From Clostridium aceticum (GTDB lineage Bacteria; Bacillota; Clostridia; Peptostreptococcales; Natronincolaceae): a stretch of 64,000 nucleotides of DNA. Positions 21,695-30,988 of the stretch are shown one piece after another (the stretch's first letter is position 1; each line of letters opens with the position of its first letter). The DNA lies in contig NZ_CP009687.1 in NCBI RefSeq assembly GCF_001042715.1, positions 1,789,418 to 1,853,417 of the forward strand, in the 5' to 3' direction. The notes beneath the pieces were generated by a model. The model was not told the origin of the DNA and did no database searches. It worked only from the letters and a program-made list of their open reading frames with translations. Made by a program: the position numbers and the translations under genes.

Positions 21695-21880
21695 ATACAC
21701 CTGCTGTGTGCGTGAATTCGACTATGTTTTGAGCCAACATATTTACATTGGGATTTCGAGTTTATTTATGGAATAAATGCCTTTTCACGAGGACTTAAGA
21801 AGTAAGTAACAGAAGACCCACCTGCTAGCGCAGGTTTCAAAACACTCGGATCACGGCATGGTGGGTAAAATAAATATAAA
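21695..21880 (+). ncRNA. ssrS: 6S RNA
   Basis: About 185 nt of ORF-free, structured sequence lies between a good promoter and a Rho-independent terminator. The 5' end (ACACCTGCTGTGTGCGTGA) and 3' end (TCACGGCATGGTGGGT) can form the closing stem, and the middle contains the TTTTGAGCCAACAT segment and the CACGAGGACTTAAGAAG region typical of clostridial 6S RNA. It lies between aspS and tcdA, the same gap that holds bsrA (6S-1) in Bacillus subtilis. 6S RNA mimics an open promoter and binds SigA-RNA polymerase in stationary phase. A covariance-model search would settle the exact ends. Confidence 0.85.
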
Positions 21881-21886
21881 CCAATG

Positions 21887-21916
21887 AAAAATTCCTATTC
21901 ATAGGAATTTTTTTTG
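21887..21916 (+). terminator. Intrinsic terminator of the 6S RNA
   Basis: AATTCCTAT and ATAGGAATT form a perfect short stem with a 2-nt loop, followed by eight T. Confidence 0.9.
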
Positions 21917-22028
21917 TAACCTGAAGAAAGGTTGACAGGAAAAAATTATTTATATATTATAGACATTAGTTCACAATATAAAATATAGATAAACTATTTC
22001 TAAGTAAGGACTAGGAGGAAAAATTAGA

Positions 22029-22793
22029 ATGGCTTTACATCCTTTTTCAAGATCGGAACTTTTAATTGGTACAGAGGGATTAAATAAACTAAGACAGAGT
22101 AATATTGCGGTTTTTGGTATTGGGGGTGTAGGAACTTTTGCAGTAGAAGCATTGGCTCGAACTGGTGTTGAAAAGTTTACACTAGTAGACGATGATGATA
22201 TATGCTTGACAAATATCAATAGACAGATCCACGCAACACGTTCAACCGTTGGTAAACCTAAAGTAGAGGTTATGAAGGAAAGAATTCTTGATATTAACCC
22301 TAAAGCAGAAGTAACTACCTTTAAAGAACTCTATAATAGTGAGAGTGCAGAAAGACTGTTATCTCAACAATATGATTATGCCATTGATGCAATTGATATG
22401 GTTACAGCAAAACTAGATTTAATTGTGCGGTGTAAAGAAAAAAATATACCTATTATTAGCAGTATGGGAGCTGGTAATAAACTTGATCCAACAAAATTTG
22501 TAGTAGATGATATATATAATACCTCTATATGTCCCTTAGCAAAGGTAATTCGTAAAGAGCTGAGAAAAAGAGGGGTAGATAGTTTAAAGGTGGTATATTC
22601 CCAAGAAACACCTATGGAGCCTCAAAAAATTAATAGTGATTGCAAAACTGATTGTATATGTCCAAACAAAGATAGAACCTGTACTGTTAGACATCAAATT
22701 CCAGGAAGTATAGCCTTTGTACCTTCAGCTGTAGGTTTAATTATTGCATCTGTAGTTGTTAGAGATCTAATAAATTGGGAATATAATCAGTAA
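22029..22793 (+). CDS. tcdA: tRNA threonylcarbamoyladenosine dehydratase
   Basis: A 254-residue E1-like (ThiF/MoeB-type) enzyme that cyclises t6A to ct6A in tRNA using ATP. It has the nucleotide-binding motif VFGIGGVGTFAVEALARTGV, DDDDICLTNINRQIHA, and DAIDMVTAKLDLI. The C-terminal portion has CKTDCICPNKDRTCTVRHQIPGSI, a Cys-rich variant of the usual segment. The RBS is AGGAGG, and its position next to aspS/6S matches B. subtilis yrvM. Confidence 0.94.
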   Translation: MALHPFSRSELLIGTEGLNKLRQSNIAVFGIGGVGTFAVEALARTGVEKFTLVDDDDICLTNINRQIHATRSTVGKPKVEVMKERILDINPKAEVTTFKELYNSESAERLLSQQYDYAIDAIDMVTAKLDLIVRCKEKNIPIISSMGAGNKLDPTKFVVDDIYNTSICPLAKVIRKELRKRGVDSLKVVYSQETPMEPQKINSDCKTDCICPNKDRTCTVRHQIPGSIAFVPSAVGLIIASVVVRDLINWEYNQ

Positions 22794-22835
22794 GAGGCAA
22801 TATTAAGGAGGTAACATTTAAAAGGGGGTTATGAA

Positions 22836-23279
22836 ATGAAGCAATGTGGTGTAGTTACCGAAGTGTTTGATACAACCGCCAAAGTATTAATGCAGAGACA
22901 TTCCAGTTGTGGTAGTTGTAATGCATGTAAAATGGGTCAGGAAGACATGAAAATGGAAATAGAAGCTATTAACCAAGTAAAGGCGCAGGTAGGTCAGCGG
23001 GTAGAGGTAGATATGGAAGGACAAAATGTATTGGCTGCTGCATTTATTGTATATATTATCCCTTTATTTGCCTTGTTAACAGGTATTGTAGTAGGTGACA
23101 GTCTGCTAAAGCTTTTGGGTGTTAATGACTACAATGAAATATTTGCTGCTGTTATTGGATTTTTATTTATGGCAGCTACTTTTATAGGAATCAGAAGAAA
23201 AGAAAAAGTAATAAAATCAAAACGAAAATATGCACCCATCATCACAGAAATTGTTACTGATGAAGAAAAGAAGATCTAA
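22836..23279 (+). CDS. SoxR-reducing system protein RseC family
   Basis: A 147-residue RseC/MucC-family protein. The N-terminal domain carries the cysteine motif SSCGSCNACKMGQ, followed by two membrane helices (about residues 68-88 and 100-122) and a basic C-terminus. In other bacteria RseC works with Rnf-type complexes or SoxR reduction; in Clostridia single copies are common and of unknown role. The cysteines suggest a metal or redox centre. It follows tcdA by 42 nt with AAGGAGG upstream, and converges on the ThrE genes. Confidence 0.88.
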   Translation: MKQCGVVTEVFDTTAKVLMQRHSSCGSCNACKMGQEDMKMEIEAINQVKAQVGQRVEVDMEGQNVLAAAFIVYIIPLFALLTGIVVGDSLLKLLGVNDYNEIFAAVIGFLFMAATFIGIRRKEKVIKSKRKYAPIITEIVTDEEKKI

Positions 23280-23297
23280 AGCTAGATCTTCTTTCTT
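23268..23297. terminator. Bidirectional hairpin between convergent genes
   Basis: AGAAGATCTA and TAGATCTTCT flank a 4-nt loop at the 2-nt gap between the rseC-like gene and the ThrE-like gene. The stem overlaps both stop regions and is followed by a pyrimidine/T-rich tract on each strand. Confidence 0.65.
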
Positions 23298-23713
23298 TTT
23301 CTAAAAGAATTTAATGATAGTACAATGGTAAGTGAACCAGCAATTGCCATGGCAATTAGTAAAGATTCACTTCCGTGGCTTATGGCGAGCTCGTAATCTT
23401 CCTCCAAAATAGAAAGCATTGTATAATATAATCCAAAGCCTGGAACCAAAGGAACAATGCCAGGAATAATATATACGGTAATAGGCTGCTTTCCTACGAT
23501 AGCAAAAAATTCTCCAATTAAAGCAATAACGAAAGAAGCGATAAAAGTAGAAACGACTACAGATTCAAACTTATTATTAATAAGAAGAAATATTGTCCAG
23601 CCAAAGGCACCAGCAAAGCCTGACTTGACCAAAGAAGATTTTGGCACATTAAAAAGAATTGCAAAGCCTATGGTACAAATATAAGCAAATAGAAAATTCG
23701 TTATATAGGTCAT
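23282..23713 (-). CDS. ThrE-type exporter, small subunit (ThrE_2/DUF3815-like)
   Basis: A 143-residue membrane protein with four or five hydrophobic segments beginning MTYITNFLFAYICTIGFAIL. Split ThrE systems have a 250-residue N-terminal half with cytoplasmic domain and a 150-residue C-terminal half; this is the second. The start at 23713 overlaps the partner's stop as ATGA and has AGGGGGT 8 nt upstream, which is better than the longer frame from 23743. The probable role is export of threonine/serine or small dicarboxylates; substrate is unproven. Confidence 0.85.
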   Translation of the reverse strand: MTYITNFLFAYICTIGFAILFNVPKSSLVKSGFAGAFGWTIFLLINNKFESVVVSTFIASFVIALIGEFFAIVGKQPITVYIIPGIVPLVPGFGLYYTMLSILEEDYELAISHGSESLLIAMAIAGSLTIVLSLNSFRKRKKI

Positions 23714-24504
23714 AGTAAAGTACCCCCTGTGATAAAAGTCCAAAGTTTTAATATAAATCCGATACCGAAGGCTATAGAGGTAGCGATGATTAAGGCTTCA
23801 GTAGCTCTTGCCAATCCTGATACCAGATCTCCAGCAATAGAATCCCTAACAGCATTTGTTATAGCAACGCCGGGAACCATTACCATTATAGCACCAATGA
23901 TCACCTTGTCAGTGGAAATCAATGGGTGTAGAGATGAAAGTAAAATAGCCATGACAGCTGCCACTACTCCCCCCGAAATGTGGGTAAGAAAGGGGGAAAA
24001 TTCAATACTAGTCAAAGTTTTTAGAGTATAGGTTACCAAAATACTTGTAAAAAAAGCACTAAAAAACTCTAGTAGGTTTGCTCCAAACAAAAGACCAAAA
24101 AAGGCACTTGCTAAACCTCCAAATAATGCGTGAATATAGTTGGGATAAGGAAGTAAATCGTGAATTTCTTTTAAAGTCTTCATTCCTTCCTCTACCGACA
24201 TATTACTTTCAACAAACTTTCTAGAGAAATCATTTACTTGAGCAACTTTATTTAAATTAATACCTCTAGATTTAATCCTTTTCGTATAAGACAAAATTTC
24301 GTTTTGCTCTTCTCCTTTAGTATCTACAGAAACGAAAAACCCTGTAGGAGTAACATAAGCTTCCACATAAGAGAAGCCCCTTGATTTACATAATCTTATT
24401 ATTGTATCTTCCACCCGATAAGTTTCTGCTCCGTTCATTAACATAATTTCTCCTGCATAAAGGGCCAGAATCAAAACTTTTTTTCTATTAATTTGTGACA
24501 TCAT
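23710..24504 (-). CDS. ThrE-type exporter, large subunit (DUF1212-like)
   Basis: A 264-residue protein. The cytoplasmic N-terminal part contains ALYAGEIMLMNGAETYRVED and the conserved FVSVDTKG region; it is followed by five membrane helices from about residue 120. It is coupled by a 4-nt overlap to the small subunit. Together they match the two-component ThrE family of amino acid exporters. The RBS is GGAGGTGAT; the second Met (24501) has the better spacing. The direction is opposite to the neighbouring core genes. Confidence 0.88.
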   Translation of the reverse strand: MMSQINRKKVLILALYAGEIMLMNGAETYRVEDTIIRLCKSRGFSYVEAYVTPTGFFVSVDTKGEEQNEILSYTKRIKSRGINLNKVAQVNDFSRKFVESNMSVEEGMKTLKEIHDLLPYPNYIHALFGGLASAFFGLLFGANLLEFFSAFFTSILVTYTLKTLTSIEFSPFLTHISGGVVAAVMAILLSSLHPLISTDKVIIGAIMVMVPGVAITNAVRDSIAGDLVSGLARATEALIIATSIAFGIGFILKLWTFITGGTLL

Positions 24505-24642
24505 ATCACCTCCAAAATAAGACTATTATATCAAATATGTGGTAGTAAGTAACGAAGTTTTTGATAAAAATATGTTAAAAATCTCTTTATTAGGATATGA
24601 TAATGTTAATCATCTTATTTTATTCTAAAAGATATTAAATAT

Positions 24643-24720
24643 AAGTTGGAATAAAACTTTTACAACTTAGTGTAAGATAGCGGATGTAATACATTATGGA
24701 TTAAGTTAACGCTAATGATT
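24643..24720. repeat. Partial dispersed repeat upstream of glyA
   Basis: The end, 24691-24720 (ACATTATGGATTAAGTTAACGC then TAATGATT), matches the right terminal part of the 124-bp repeat at 35670-35793 and 56808-56931. The part before it (GTTGGAATAAAACTTTTACA, 24643 on) resembles 55872-55908 instead. It looks like a mosaic or decayed remnant. I see no folate or glycine riboswitch in this glyA leader. Confidence 0.5.
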
Positions 24721-24777
24721 TCACAATTAAATCTATAATATAAAAATGGAAAATTTATGCTGAGAGGAGAAGAGTAG

Positions 24778-26010
24778 ATGGATTTTCATCACTTGCAAGG
24801 GCAAGATCCTGATATTTATAAAATTATTCAGAAGGAAAAGGCTAGGCAAAGCAAAAATATTGAATTAATAGCTTCTGAAAACTTTACTTCCATGGCTGTT
24901 ATGGAGACAATGGGGAGTTATCTAACCAACAAATATGCAGAAGGTTATCCAGGTAGAAGATATTACGGGGGATGTGAAGTGGTAGATATAGCTGAAGACT
25001 TAGCAAGGGAGCGTCTAAAGGAATTGTTTCAAGCAGAACATGCTAATGTACAGCCCCACTCAGGTTCCAACGCCAATTTAGGTGTTTATTTCGCCATCCT
25101 GCAGCCGGGAGATAAGGTTCTAGGTATGAACTTATCTCATGGAGGACATTTAACCCATGGTAGTCCAGTAAATATTTCTGGAGTATATTACAACTTTATC
25201 GATTACGGTGTAGATCAACAGACACAAAGGATCGACTATGATGAGGTTAGAAGGGTTGCCCATGAGGAAAAACCAAAGTTAATTATTGCGGGGGCCAGTG
25301 CTTATCCGAGAAAAATTGATTTTAAAAAGTTTAAAGAAATTGCTGATGAAGTAGGAGCTTATTTTATGGTGGATATGGCACATATAGCTGGCTTAATTGC
25401 TGCTGGACTGCATGAAAATCCTTGCCAATATGCAGATTTTGTGACCACCACCACCCACAAGACCCTTAGAGGACCTAGAGGGGGAGCTATTCTTTGTAAA
25501 GAAAAATATGCAAAGCTGATAGACAAAGCTATATTTCCTGGAATACAGGGAGGTCCTTTAATGCATGTTATCGCAGCAAAAGCAGTTGCCTTTAAGGAAG
25601 CCTTAAGCCCCGAATTCAAAATATACCAAGAACAAGTGTTACGAAATGCAAAAAAACTAGGTGAAGCACTGGAAAAGAAGGGTTTTGATTTAGTTTCTGG
25701 AGGTACAGACAATCATTTGCTTCTTATTGACCTTAGAAATAAAAATATATCTGGCAAGGATGCAGAAAAGTTGTTGGGAAAAATTGGGATAACAGTGAAC
25801 AAAAATACAATTCCCTTTGATCCTGAAAGTCCTTTTGTAACCAGCGGAATAAGAATAGGTACTCCGGCTGTAACTACAAGGGGTATGAAGGAAAATGATA
25901 TGGAAAAAATTGCTGAAGTTATGGATATAATCTTAAGCAATCCTGAGAAAGAAAAAGAAGCTTTTCAAATGGTTGACCAACTTTGCAGCCAGTTTTCTCT
26001 ATACAAATAA
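24778..26010 (+). CDS. glyA: Serine hydroxymethyltransferase
   Basis: A 410-residue PLP enzyme interconverting serine and glycine with tetrahydrofolate. Visible motifs are [51 protein letters not shown] and the PLP-lysine segment [14 protein letters not shown]. Length and motifs are normal. The RBS is GAGAGGAGAAG. It is bounded downstream by a terminator at 26022. Confidence 0.97.
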   Translation: MDFHHLQGQDPDIYKIIQKEKARQSKNIELIASENFTSMAVMETMGSYLTNKYAEGYPGRRYYGGCEVVDIAEDLARERLKELFQAEHANVQPHSGSNANLGVYFAILQPGDKVLGMNLSHGGHLTHGSPVNISGVYYNFIDYGVDQQTQRIDYDEVRRVAHEEKPKLIIAGASAYPRKIDFKKFKEIADEVGAYFMVDMAHIAGLIAAGLHENPCQYADFVTTTTHKTLRGPRGGAILCKEKYAKLIDKAIFPGIQGGPLMHVIAAKAVAFKEALSPEFKIYQEQVLRNAKKLGEALEKKGFDLVSGGTDNHLLLIDLRNKNISGKDAEKLLGKIGITVNKNTIPFDPESPFVTSGIRIGTPAVTTRGMKENDMEKIAEVMDIILSNPEKEKEAFQMVDQLCSQFSLYK

Positions 26011-26021
26011 GACAAAAATTC

Positions 26022-26060
26022 AAAAACCTGTAAAAACGCCTTGTGTTTTTATAGGTTTTT
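26022..26060 (+). terminator. Intrinsic terminator of glyA
   Basis: AAAAACCTGTAAAAAC pairs with GTTTTTATAGGTTTTT (one mismatch) around a 7-nt loop, ending in a T run. Confidence 0.85.
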
Positions 26061-26114
26061 GTTATGCTATAGATAGATTCAAATAAAATATCCGCAAAAG
26101 AGGGAGAAGAAAAA

Positions 26115-27536
26115 ATGATAACAAAGCGGACGTTGATGGTAGTGCTGCAAAAAATTTTGCACTCTATTGATGAAGGTATACATGTCATTAATAATGAAGG
26201 CATTACCATTTTGTACAATGAGGCGATGGCGGAGCTAGAGGGTATGAGGATGGAGGAGGTTATGGGAAAAAGTCTGTTGGATGTATTTCCAAGCCTAAAT
26301 CATGAAACCAGCACCCTATTGCAGGTGTTAAAAACAGAAGAACCTATTTATAATCAAGGACAAACCTATTTAAATAATCAAAAAAAGCAAATTAGCACCA
26401 TTAACACCACTATACCTTTATATTATGAAAATCAGAAGATAGGTACATTAGAAATTGCTAAAAATATTACAAAAATTAAAGGGTTATCTGATGAAATCAT
26501 GAGGTTACAAGCAAAACTAATAAAACCTTCTATAAGTGAGGGCAAAATAAAAAAATATACCTTTGATGATTTAGTAGGTCAAAATGCAAGCTTCAAGAGG
26601 GCAATACATTTAGCAAGACGGGCATCCTCTTCTAACTCCAGTGTTTTGATCTATGGAGAAACCGGTACAGGTAAAGAGTTATTTGCTCAAAGTATTCATT
26701 ATTTCAGCTATAGATCTAAAAAGCCCTTTATTGCACAAAACTGTGCTGCCTTACCAGAGAACTTATTAGAGGGTATCTTATTTGGAACAATGAAGGGGGC
26801 CTTCACCGGTGCCATCGACCGACCAGGAATTTTTGAGCAAGCCTCAGGAGGGACGATTTTATTGGATGAAATTAATTCCATGGGGTTACAACTGCAAGCG
26901 AAGCTATTAAGGGTTTTACAGGAGGGATATATAAGAAGAATAGGGGGGTTAAAAGACATACCTATAGATGTTAGAATTATCGCTACTACAAACGAACTCC
27001 CCCTTGTGCTAATGGAGGAAGGGATCCTACGCAAAGACTTATATTATAGGCTAAAGGTGATGAGCATCAATATTCCTAGTCTTCGAGAGCGAAGAGAGGA
27101 CATCCTTCTTTTAGCCAACTATTTTATTGATAAGTATAATCATCGGTTTCAAAAACAAGTAAGGGGTCTTTCGGAGGAGGTAGAGAGGGATTTTTTACAT
27201 TATAAGTGGCCGGGAAACATTAGAGAGCTACAGAATCTTATAGAGGGAGCAATGAATCTTATACAAGATGAGGATATACTTAAAAAAGAGTTTTTTTCAG
27301 AGTATACTCTTTCTTCAAAAAAGAGGGATTATATTTATCCTGAGGAACTATTTTCTTCACTACAAGAGGATATACCATTGCCGCAAAGAATAAACTTTAT
27401 TGAAGAACAATATATTCGTAAAACAATAGCCAGTTGCGATGGAAATATTACAAGAACAGCAGATAAACTGGGAATTAAAAGACAAACGTTACAGCATAAA
27501 TTAAAAAAGCTAAATATCTCTTATACGGAGAATTAG
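26115..27536 (+). CDS. Sigma-54-dependent PAS-AAA+ transcriptional activator (probable ornithine regulator)
   Basis: A 473-residue enhancer-binding protein. A PAS sensor (about residues 12-120) is followed by an AAA+ domain with Walker A GETGTGKELFAQSI, the sigma-54 contact loop GAFTGA, Walker B GGTILLDEINSM and the arginine-finger region, then a Fis-type helix-turn-helix (NITRTADKLGIKRQTLQHKL) at the end. Such activators bind upstream sites and open sigma-54 promoters on sensing a ligand. The only -24/-12 promoter I found is 248 nt downstream, in front of the ornithine operon, and C. difficile has a regulator in the same place, so local control of ornithine fermentation is likely. The PAS ligand is unknown. 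Confidence 0.92.
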   Translation: MITKRTLMVVLQKILHSIDEGIHVINNEGITILYNEAMAELEGMRMEEVMGKSLLDVFPSLNHETSTLLQVLKTEEPIYNQGQTYLNNQKKQISTINTTIPLYYENQKIGTLEIAKNITKIKGLSDEIMRLQAKLIKPSISEGKIKKYTFDDLVGQNASFKRAIHLARRASSSNSSVLIYGETGTGKELFAQSIHYFSYRSKKPFIAQNCAALPENLLEGILFGTMKGAFTGAIDRPGIFEQASGGTILLDEINSMGLQLQAKLLRVLQEGYIRRIGGLKDIPIDVRIIATTNELPLVLMEEGILRKDLYYRLKVMSINIPSLRERREDILLLANYFIDKYNHRFQKQVRGLSEEVERDFLHYKWPGNIRELQNLIEGAMNLIQDEDILKKEFFSEYTLSSKKRDYIYPEELFSSLQEDIPLPQRINFIEEQYIRKTIASCDGNITRTADKLGIKRQTLQHKLKKLNISYTEN

Positions 27537-27546
27537 ATTTCTTTAA

Positions 27547-27612
27547 CAAATAGGATAAAACGCAAAAATATTTGCAGTTGCATGCAAATATTTTTGCGTT
27601 TTATCCTATTTG
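27547..27612. terminator. Very long perfect hairpin after the activator gene
   Basis: Bases 27547-27576 and 27583-27612 are exact 30-nt inverted repeats around a 6-nt loop. It lies 11 nt after the activator stop. It may act as a terminator, though no T run follows the arm on either strand; this perfect length is unusual for a simple terminator. Confidence 0.7.
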
Positions 27613-27623
27613 CTGTTTATGTG

Positions 27624-27673
27624 GAAAACTTCATATAACAAAAATGCATATATATGAAAACTTAAGAAAACTT
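27624..27673 (+). promoter_or_regulatory. Candidate upstream activator sites: three GAAAACTT direct repeats
   Basis: GAAAACTT occurs at 27624, 27656 and 27666, 110-160 nt upstream of the -24/-12 promoter, at the right distance for an enhancer-binding protein. The repeats are not palindromic, which is atypical for a Fis-domain dimer, so the assignment is tentative. Confidence 0.3.
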
Positions 27674-27783
27674 TCAGCTAAAAGGAGTCATAAAATCTCT
27701 AATTATAGCAAAGTATTCAAGGTATAAAAAGTAAGGGTTTGCATGAATATAAAAGTAAAAAGTTATGGATTAAGCAAGAACTT

Positions 27784-27799
27784 TGGCAAACTATTTGCA
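27784..27799 (+). promoter_or_regulatory. Sigma-54 (-24/-12) promoter of the ornithine operon
   Basis: TGGCAAACTATTTGCA has GG and GC separated by exactly 10 nt and matches the consensus TGGCACG-N4-TTGCA except at two positions in the first block. The start would be near 27810, 36 nt before the ord ATG. Confidence 0.85.
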
Positions 27800-27845
27800 A
27801 TAGTATAAAAAGGAGAAGGAATATTTACTAGACGGAGGGATTCTA

Positions 27846-28892
27846 ATGAAAAATATAAAAGTAATTTTATGGGGATTTGGTGCCATGGGAAGTGGTATGG
27901 CACAAATGTTGTTGAAGAAAAAGGGGGTTGAAATCGTAGGGGTATGCGATAGAAATCCTGATAGAAAAGGTAAGGATATTTTTGAGCTATTAAAAATAGA
28001 TAGGGGAGATCATCTACCTGTGGTGGTTACAGATGTAATAGAAGAAGTTGTTAAAGAAGGAGCCGCAGATGTGGCACTAATAGCAACGGATTCCTTTACA
28101 AGAGGAACCTTTGAGAAAATCAAGCTGATGGTAGAGAATAAAATAAATGTTATCTCAACGGCTGAAGAAATGGCCTATCCACAAGCACAAGAACCAGAAT
28201 TAGCTAAAGAAATGGATCGTCTTGCAAAGGAAAATGGGGTAAGTATTTTAGGCACGGGAATTAATCCTGGTTTTGTCCTTGACTTATTAATTTTAGCCCT
28301 TACGGGGACCTGCGAAAATGTGGAGTATATTAAAGCAGCAAGAATTAATGACTTATCTCCTTTTGGAAGAGCGGTCATGGAGGAACAAGGTGTTGGTTTG
28401 ACGGTAAATGCCTTTGAAGAAGGTGTAAAAAGTGGGAAGGTTGCTGGTCATGTAGGTTTTCCGGAATCTATTCATATGGTAGCGGATGGAATTGGATGGA
28501 AGGTAGGAAAGATAGATCAAACCCGAGAGCCAATTGTAACCAATGTATATCGAGAAACACAATATACCAAGGTTGAGGCAGGTAATGTTGCCGGTTGTCG
28601 TCAATGTGGCTACGGCTATGTAGATGGAGAACTTAAAATTGAAATGGAACATCCTCAGCAGATCCTTCCTGAAAAAGAAGGAGTAGATACTGGAGACTAT
28701 ATATGGATTAAAGGAACACCTGATATCAGTCTTCAAATCAAACCAGAAATTCCAGGAGGAATTGGAACGATAGCAATGTGTGTCAATATGATTCCCCATG
28801 TAATTAATGCACTGCCTGGTTTGAAAACCATGTTGGATTTACCCGTTCCAAGGGCTATCATGGGAGATATGAGAGATCTTATACAAAGGTAG
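27846..28892 (+). CDS. ord: 2,4-diaminopentanoate dehydrogenase
   Basis: A 348-residue NAD(P)-dependent dehydrogenase with an N-terminal Rossmann motif (VILWGFGAMGSGMAQML), similar in organisation to dihydrodipicolinate reductase-type enzymes. It oxidatively deaminates (2R,4S)-2,4-diaminopentanoate to 2-amino-4-ketopentanoate. It is first in the operon, as in C. sticklandii and C. difficile, with GGAGGG upstream, and is 8 nt from ortA. Cytoplasmic. Confidence 0.94.
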   Translation: MKNIKVILWGFGAMGSGMAQMLLKKKGVEIVGVCDRNPDRKGKDIFELLKIDRGDHLPVVVTDVIEEVVKEGAADVALIATDSFTRGTFEKIKLMVENKINVISTAEEMAYPQAQEPELAKEMDRLAKENGVSILGTGINPGFVLDLLILALTGTCENVEYIKAARINDLSPFGRAVMEEQGVGLTVNAFEEGVKSGKVAGHVGFPESIHMVADGIGWKVGKIDQTREPIVTNVYRETQYTKVEAGNVAGCRQCGYGYVDGELKIEMEHPQQILPEKEGVDTGDYIWIKGTPDISLQIKPEIPGGIGTIAMCVNMIPHVINALPGLKTMLDLPVPRAIMGDMRDLIQR

Positions 28893-28900
28893 GGGATAGT

Positions 28901-29209
28901 ATGAAAATAACAAAAGGCTCATGGGTGAGAATATATGATATTGTCTTAGAACCCAGTGACAGATCAGGACAACTGCCAGAGGATACAAAAAAAGTACCTT
29001 TAGAAATGTGGACCAAGGGTTTTCTATTACAGGATGCTATGATTGGAGATAAAGTAGAAATTCGTACGATAACCGGTAGAAGAACTGAAGGAACTTTAGT
29101 AGAAGAGAATCCTTACTATGAACACGACTTTGGTAAATTTGTTCCTGAAATCCTTCCAATAGGAATACAACTAAGAGAAATATTGTGGGGAGGTGAAGGG
29201 GATGAGTAA
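28901..29209 (+). CDS. ortA: 2-amino-4-ketopentanoate thiolase, alpha subunit
   Basis: A 102-residue small subunit (MKITKGSWVRIYDIVLEPSDR; WTKGFLLQDAMIGDKVEI). With OrtB it cleaves 2-amino-4-ketopentanoate with CoA to acetyl-CoA and alanine. Its stop overlaps the ortB start region (29202), so the subunits are translationally coupled. Recognised by size, sequence style and position. Confidence 0.92.
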   Translation: MKITKGSWVRIYDIVLEPSDRSGQLPEDTKKVPLEMWTKGFLLQDAMIGDKVEIRTITGRRTEGTLVEENPYYEHDFGKFVPEILPIGIQLREILWGGEGDE

Positions 29210-30623
29210 AGACTATAGCTATGAAGCTGTCATGGCAAGACGCAGTGAAATTATGAAAAAAGCTGTAGGAATCGATTATTCTGTTTTTGAATCCGGCAGC
29301 ATTGCTTTTGACTATGAAAGAATGATGAGAGAAACTGGATATACCCTTCAAGAAATGCAGCAAATACAAGGAGAAACTGGCGTAGGAAATACGCCCCTTT
29401 TAGAACTTAAAAATATTACAGCTTTAACGAGAAAGCTGGCACCAGAAGGCAACGGGGCAAGAATTTTTATTAAAGATGAAGCTGCCAATCCTTCAGGAAG
29501 CTTTAAAGCCAGAAGAGCTGCCAATGCAGTTTATCATGCAAAAAGGTTAGGCTATAAAGGCGTAATTGCTGCCACCAGTGGTAATTATGGAGCAGCAGTA
29601 GCTAGTCAGGCGGCTATGCGGGGATTAAAATGTATTATTATTCAAGAATGTTACGATAGCAAAGGAAAAGGACAGCCAGAGATCATTGAAAAGGCTAGGA
29701 AATGTGAAGCCTTTGGAGCAGAGGTAATACAACTGACGGTAGGCCCTGAGTTGTTTTATACCTTTTTAAAATTGTTGGAGGAGACAGGGTATTTTAATGC
29801 ATCTCTTTATACTCCCTTCGGTATTGCTGGTGTAGAAACTTTAGGCTACGAGTTGTCTATGCAGTTTAGAGAAAAAGAAGGCAAGGACCCAGATATAGTA
29901 GTATGTACAAACGCTGGCGGTGGAAACTTAACTGGAACTGCACGGGGATTAAAAAAAGCAGGGGCAGACCAAGTAAAAATTGTAGGGGCCAGTGTAAATT
30001 TAAAGGGGCTACATATGGCAAGTGACATACACTTCAATAAAAAATCTTTTACTACAGGACATACAGGCTTTGGTGTTCCTTTTGCTACATGGCCAGACCG
30101 TTCTGATGTACCAAGATCTGCAGCAAGACCCCTAAGATATATGGACCGATATGTTCTTGTGAATCAAGGAGAAGTTTTTTACATGACAGAGGCATTGGCA
30201 CAGCTAGAAGGGATAGAAAGGGGACCAGCAGGAAACACCTCTTTGGCAGCAGCCTTTGTTTTAGCGCAAGAAATGAAAAAAGATGAAATCATTGTTGTAC
30301 AGGAAACTGAATATACAGGTGCTGGAAAACATATTCAGCCACAACTAACCTTTGCTAGAGAAAATGGCATAGAGATTTTCTTCGGAAACCCTGAAGAAGA
30401 AGTACAAGGAAAAAATATTGTTTTACCTTCTCATCCATCCCTCATGAAGGCAAGGGATATGGATATGAAAAAACTTAGAGCTTCTTATATTAAAAACTGT
30501 ATAGAAAACATCAAAGCAACTGAATTGACAGAGGAAGATATAGATTTTTTAGCAGTAGATTGTAAGGCAGATATAGGCTTTGTTAAAGATGTACTTAATG
30601 AAATAGGAGGTGTAAAAGGGTGA
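29202..30623 (+). CDS. ortB: 2-amino-4-ketopentanoate thiolase, beta subunit (PLP enzyme)
   Basis: A 473-residue fold-type II PLP protein, related to threonine synthase. The PLP lysine is in ANPSGSFKARRAANA, and the glycine-rich phosphate loop is NAGGGNLTGTA. The start at 29202 (MSKDYSYEAVMARR) follows GGGGAGGTGAAGGGG and overlaps ortA by 8 nt. This PLP-dependent thiolase is unlike the Cys-type thiolases of fatty-acid metabolism. Confidence 0.94.
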   Translation: MSKDYSYEAVMARRSEIMKKAVGIDYSVFESGSIAFDYERMMRETGYTLQEMQQIQGETGVGNTPLLELKNITALTRKLAPEGNGARIFIKDEAANPSGSFKARRAANAVYHAKRLGYKGVIAATSGNYGAAVASQAAMRGLKCIIIQECYDSKGKGQPEIIEKARKCEAFGAEVIQLTVGPELFYTFLKLLEETGYFNASLYTPFGIAGVETLGYELSMQFREKEGKDPDIVVCTNAGGGNLTGTARGLKKAGADQVKIVGASVNLKGLHMASDIHFNKKSFTTGHTGFGVPFATWPDRSDVPRSAARPLRYMDRYVLVNQGEVFYMTEALAQLEGIERGPAGNTSLAAAFVLAQEMKKDEIIVVQETEYTGAGKHIQPQLTFARENGIEIFFGNPEEEVQGKNIVLPSHPSLMKARDMDMKKLRASYIKNCIENIKATELTEEDIDFLAVDCKADIGFVKDVLNEIGGVKG

Positions 30624-30988
30624 AAAGGTCAGATGATTTTCAACAAAGAAGGCAACACTTAAAGGATTTAAGTGATGAGGCATTAGAAAAAAAATTTTGG
30701 GAATTAGCAGAGAAGATTGTAGATCCAATGATAGATTTAGCAAGAAAACATACTACCCCTTCTATAGAAAGGTCTGTTTTGTTGCGTATGGGCTTTTCCA
30801 GTATAGAGGCAAAAGCTATCGTAGAAGCTGTGATAGATCGTGGACTGATGGGAAAAGGTGCTGGGCATGTAGTATATAGATTAGCAAAAGAAAAAGGTTT
30901 AGATATAAGAGAAGCTGGTCTCCAATTGGTGGAGGGAAAACTATGGGATGAAGTTGTGGTTATGTTTAAAGGGGGTGCAAAGAAATGA
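30620..30988 (+). CDS. oraS: D-ornithine 4,5-aminomutase, small subunit
   Basis: A 122-residue subunit with a GTG start that overlaps the ortB stop (GTGA). It includes KRSDDFQQRRQHLKDLSDEA and a helix-rich C-terminus with DRGLMGKGAGHVVYRLA. OraS forms a complex with OraE and is needed for activity. Its stop overlaps the oraE start by 4 nt. Confidence 0.94.
   Translation: MKRSDDFQQRRQHLKDLSDEALEKKFWELAEKIVDPMIDLARKHTTPSIERSVLLRMGFSSIEAKAIVEAVIDRGLMGKGAGHVVYRLAKEKGLDIREAGLQLVEGKLWDEVVVMFKGGAKK

Noticed and set aside
24540-24777. A riboswitch (tetrahydrofolate or glycine) before glyA
   Set aside because: I found none of the conserved cores. The leader has a decayed repeat and a plain RBS only.
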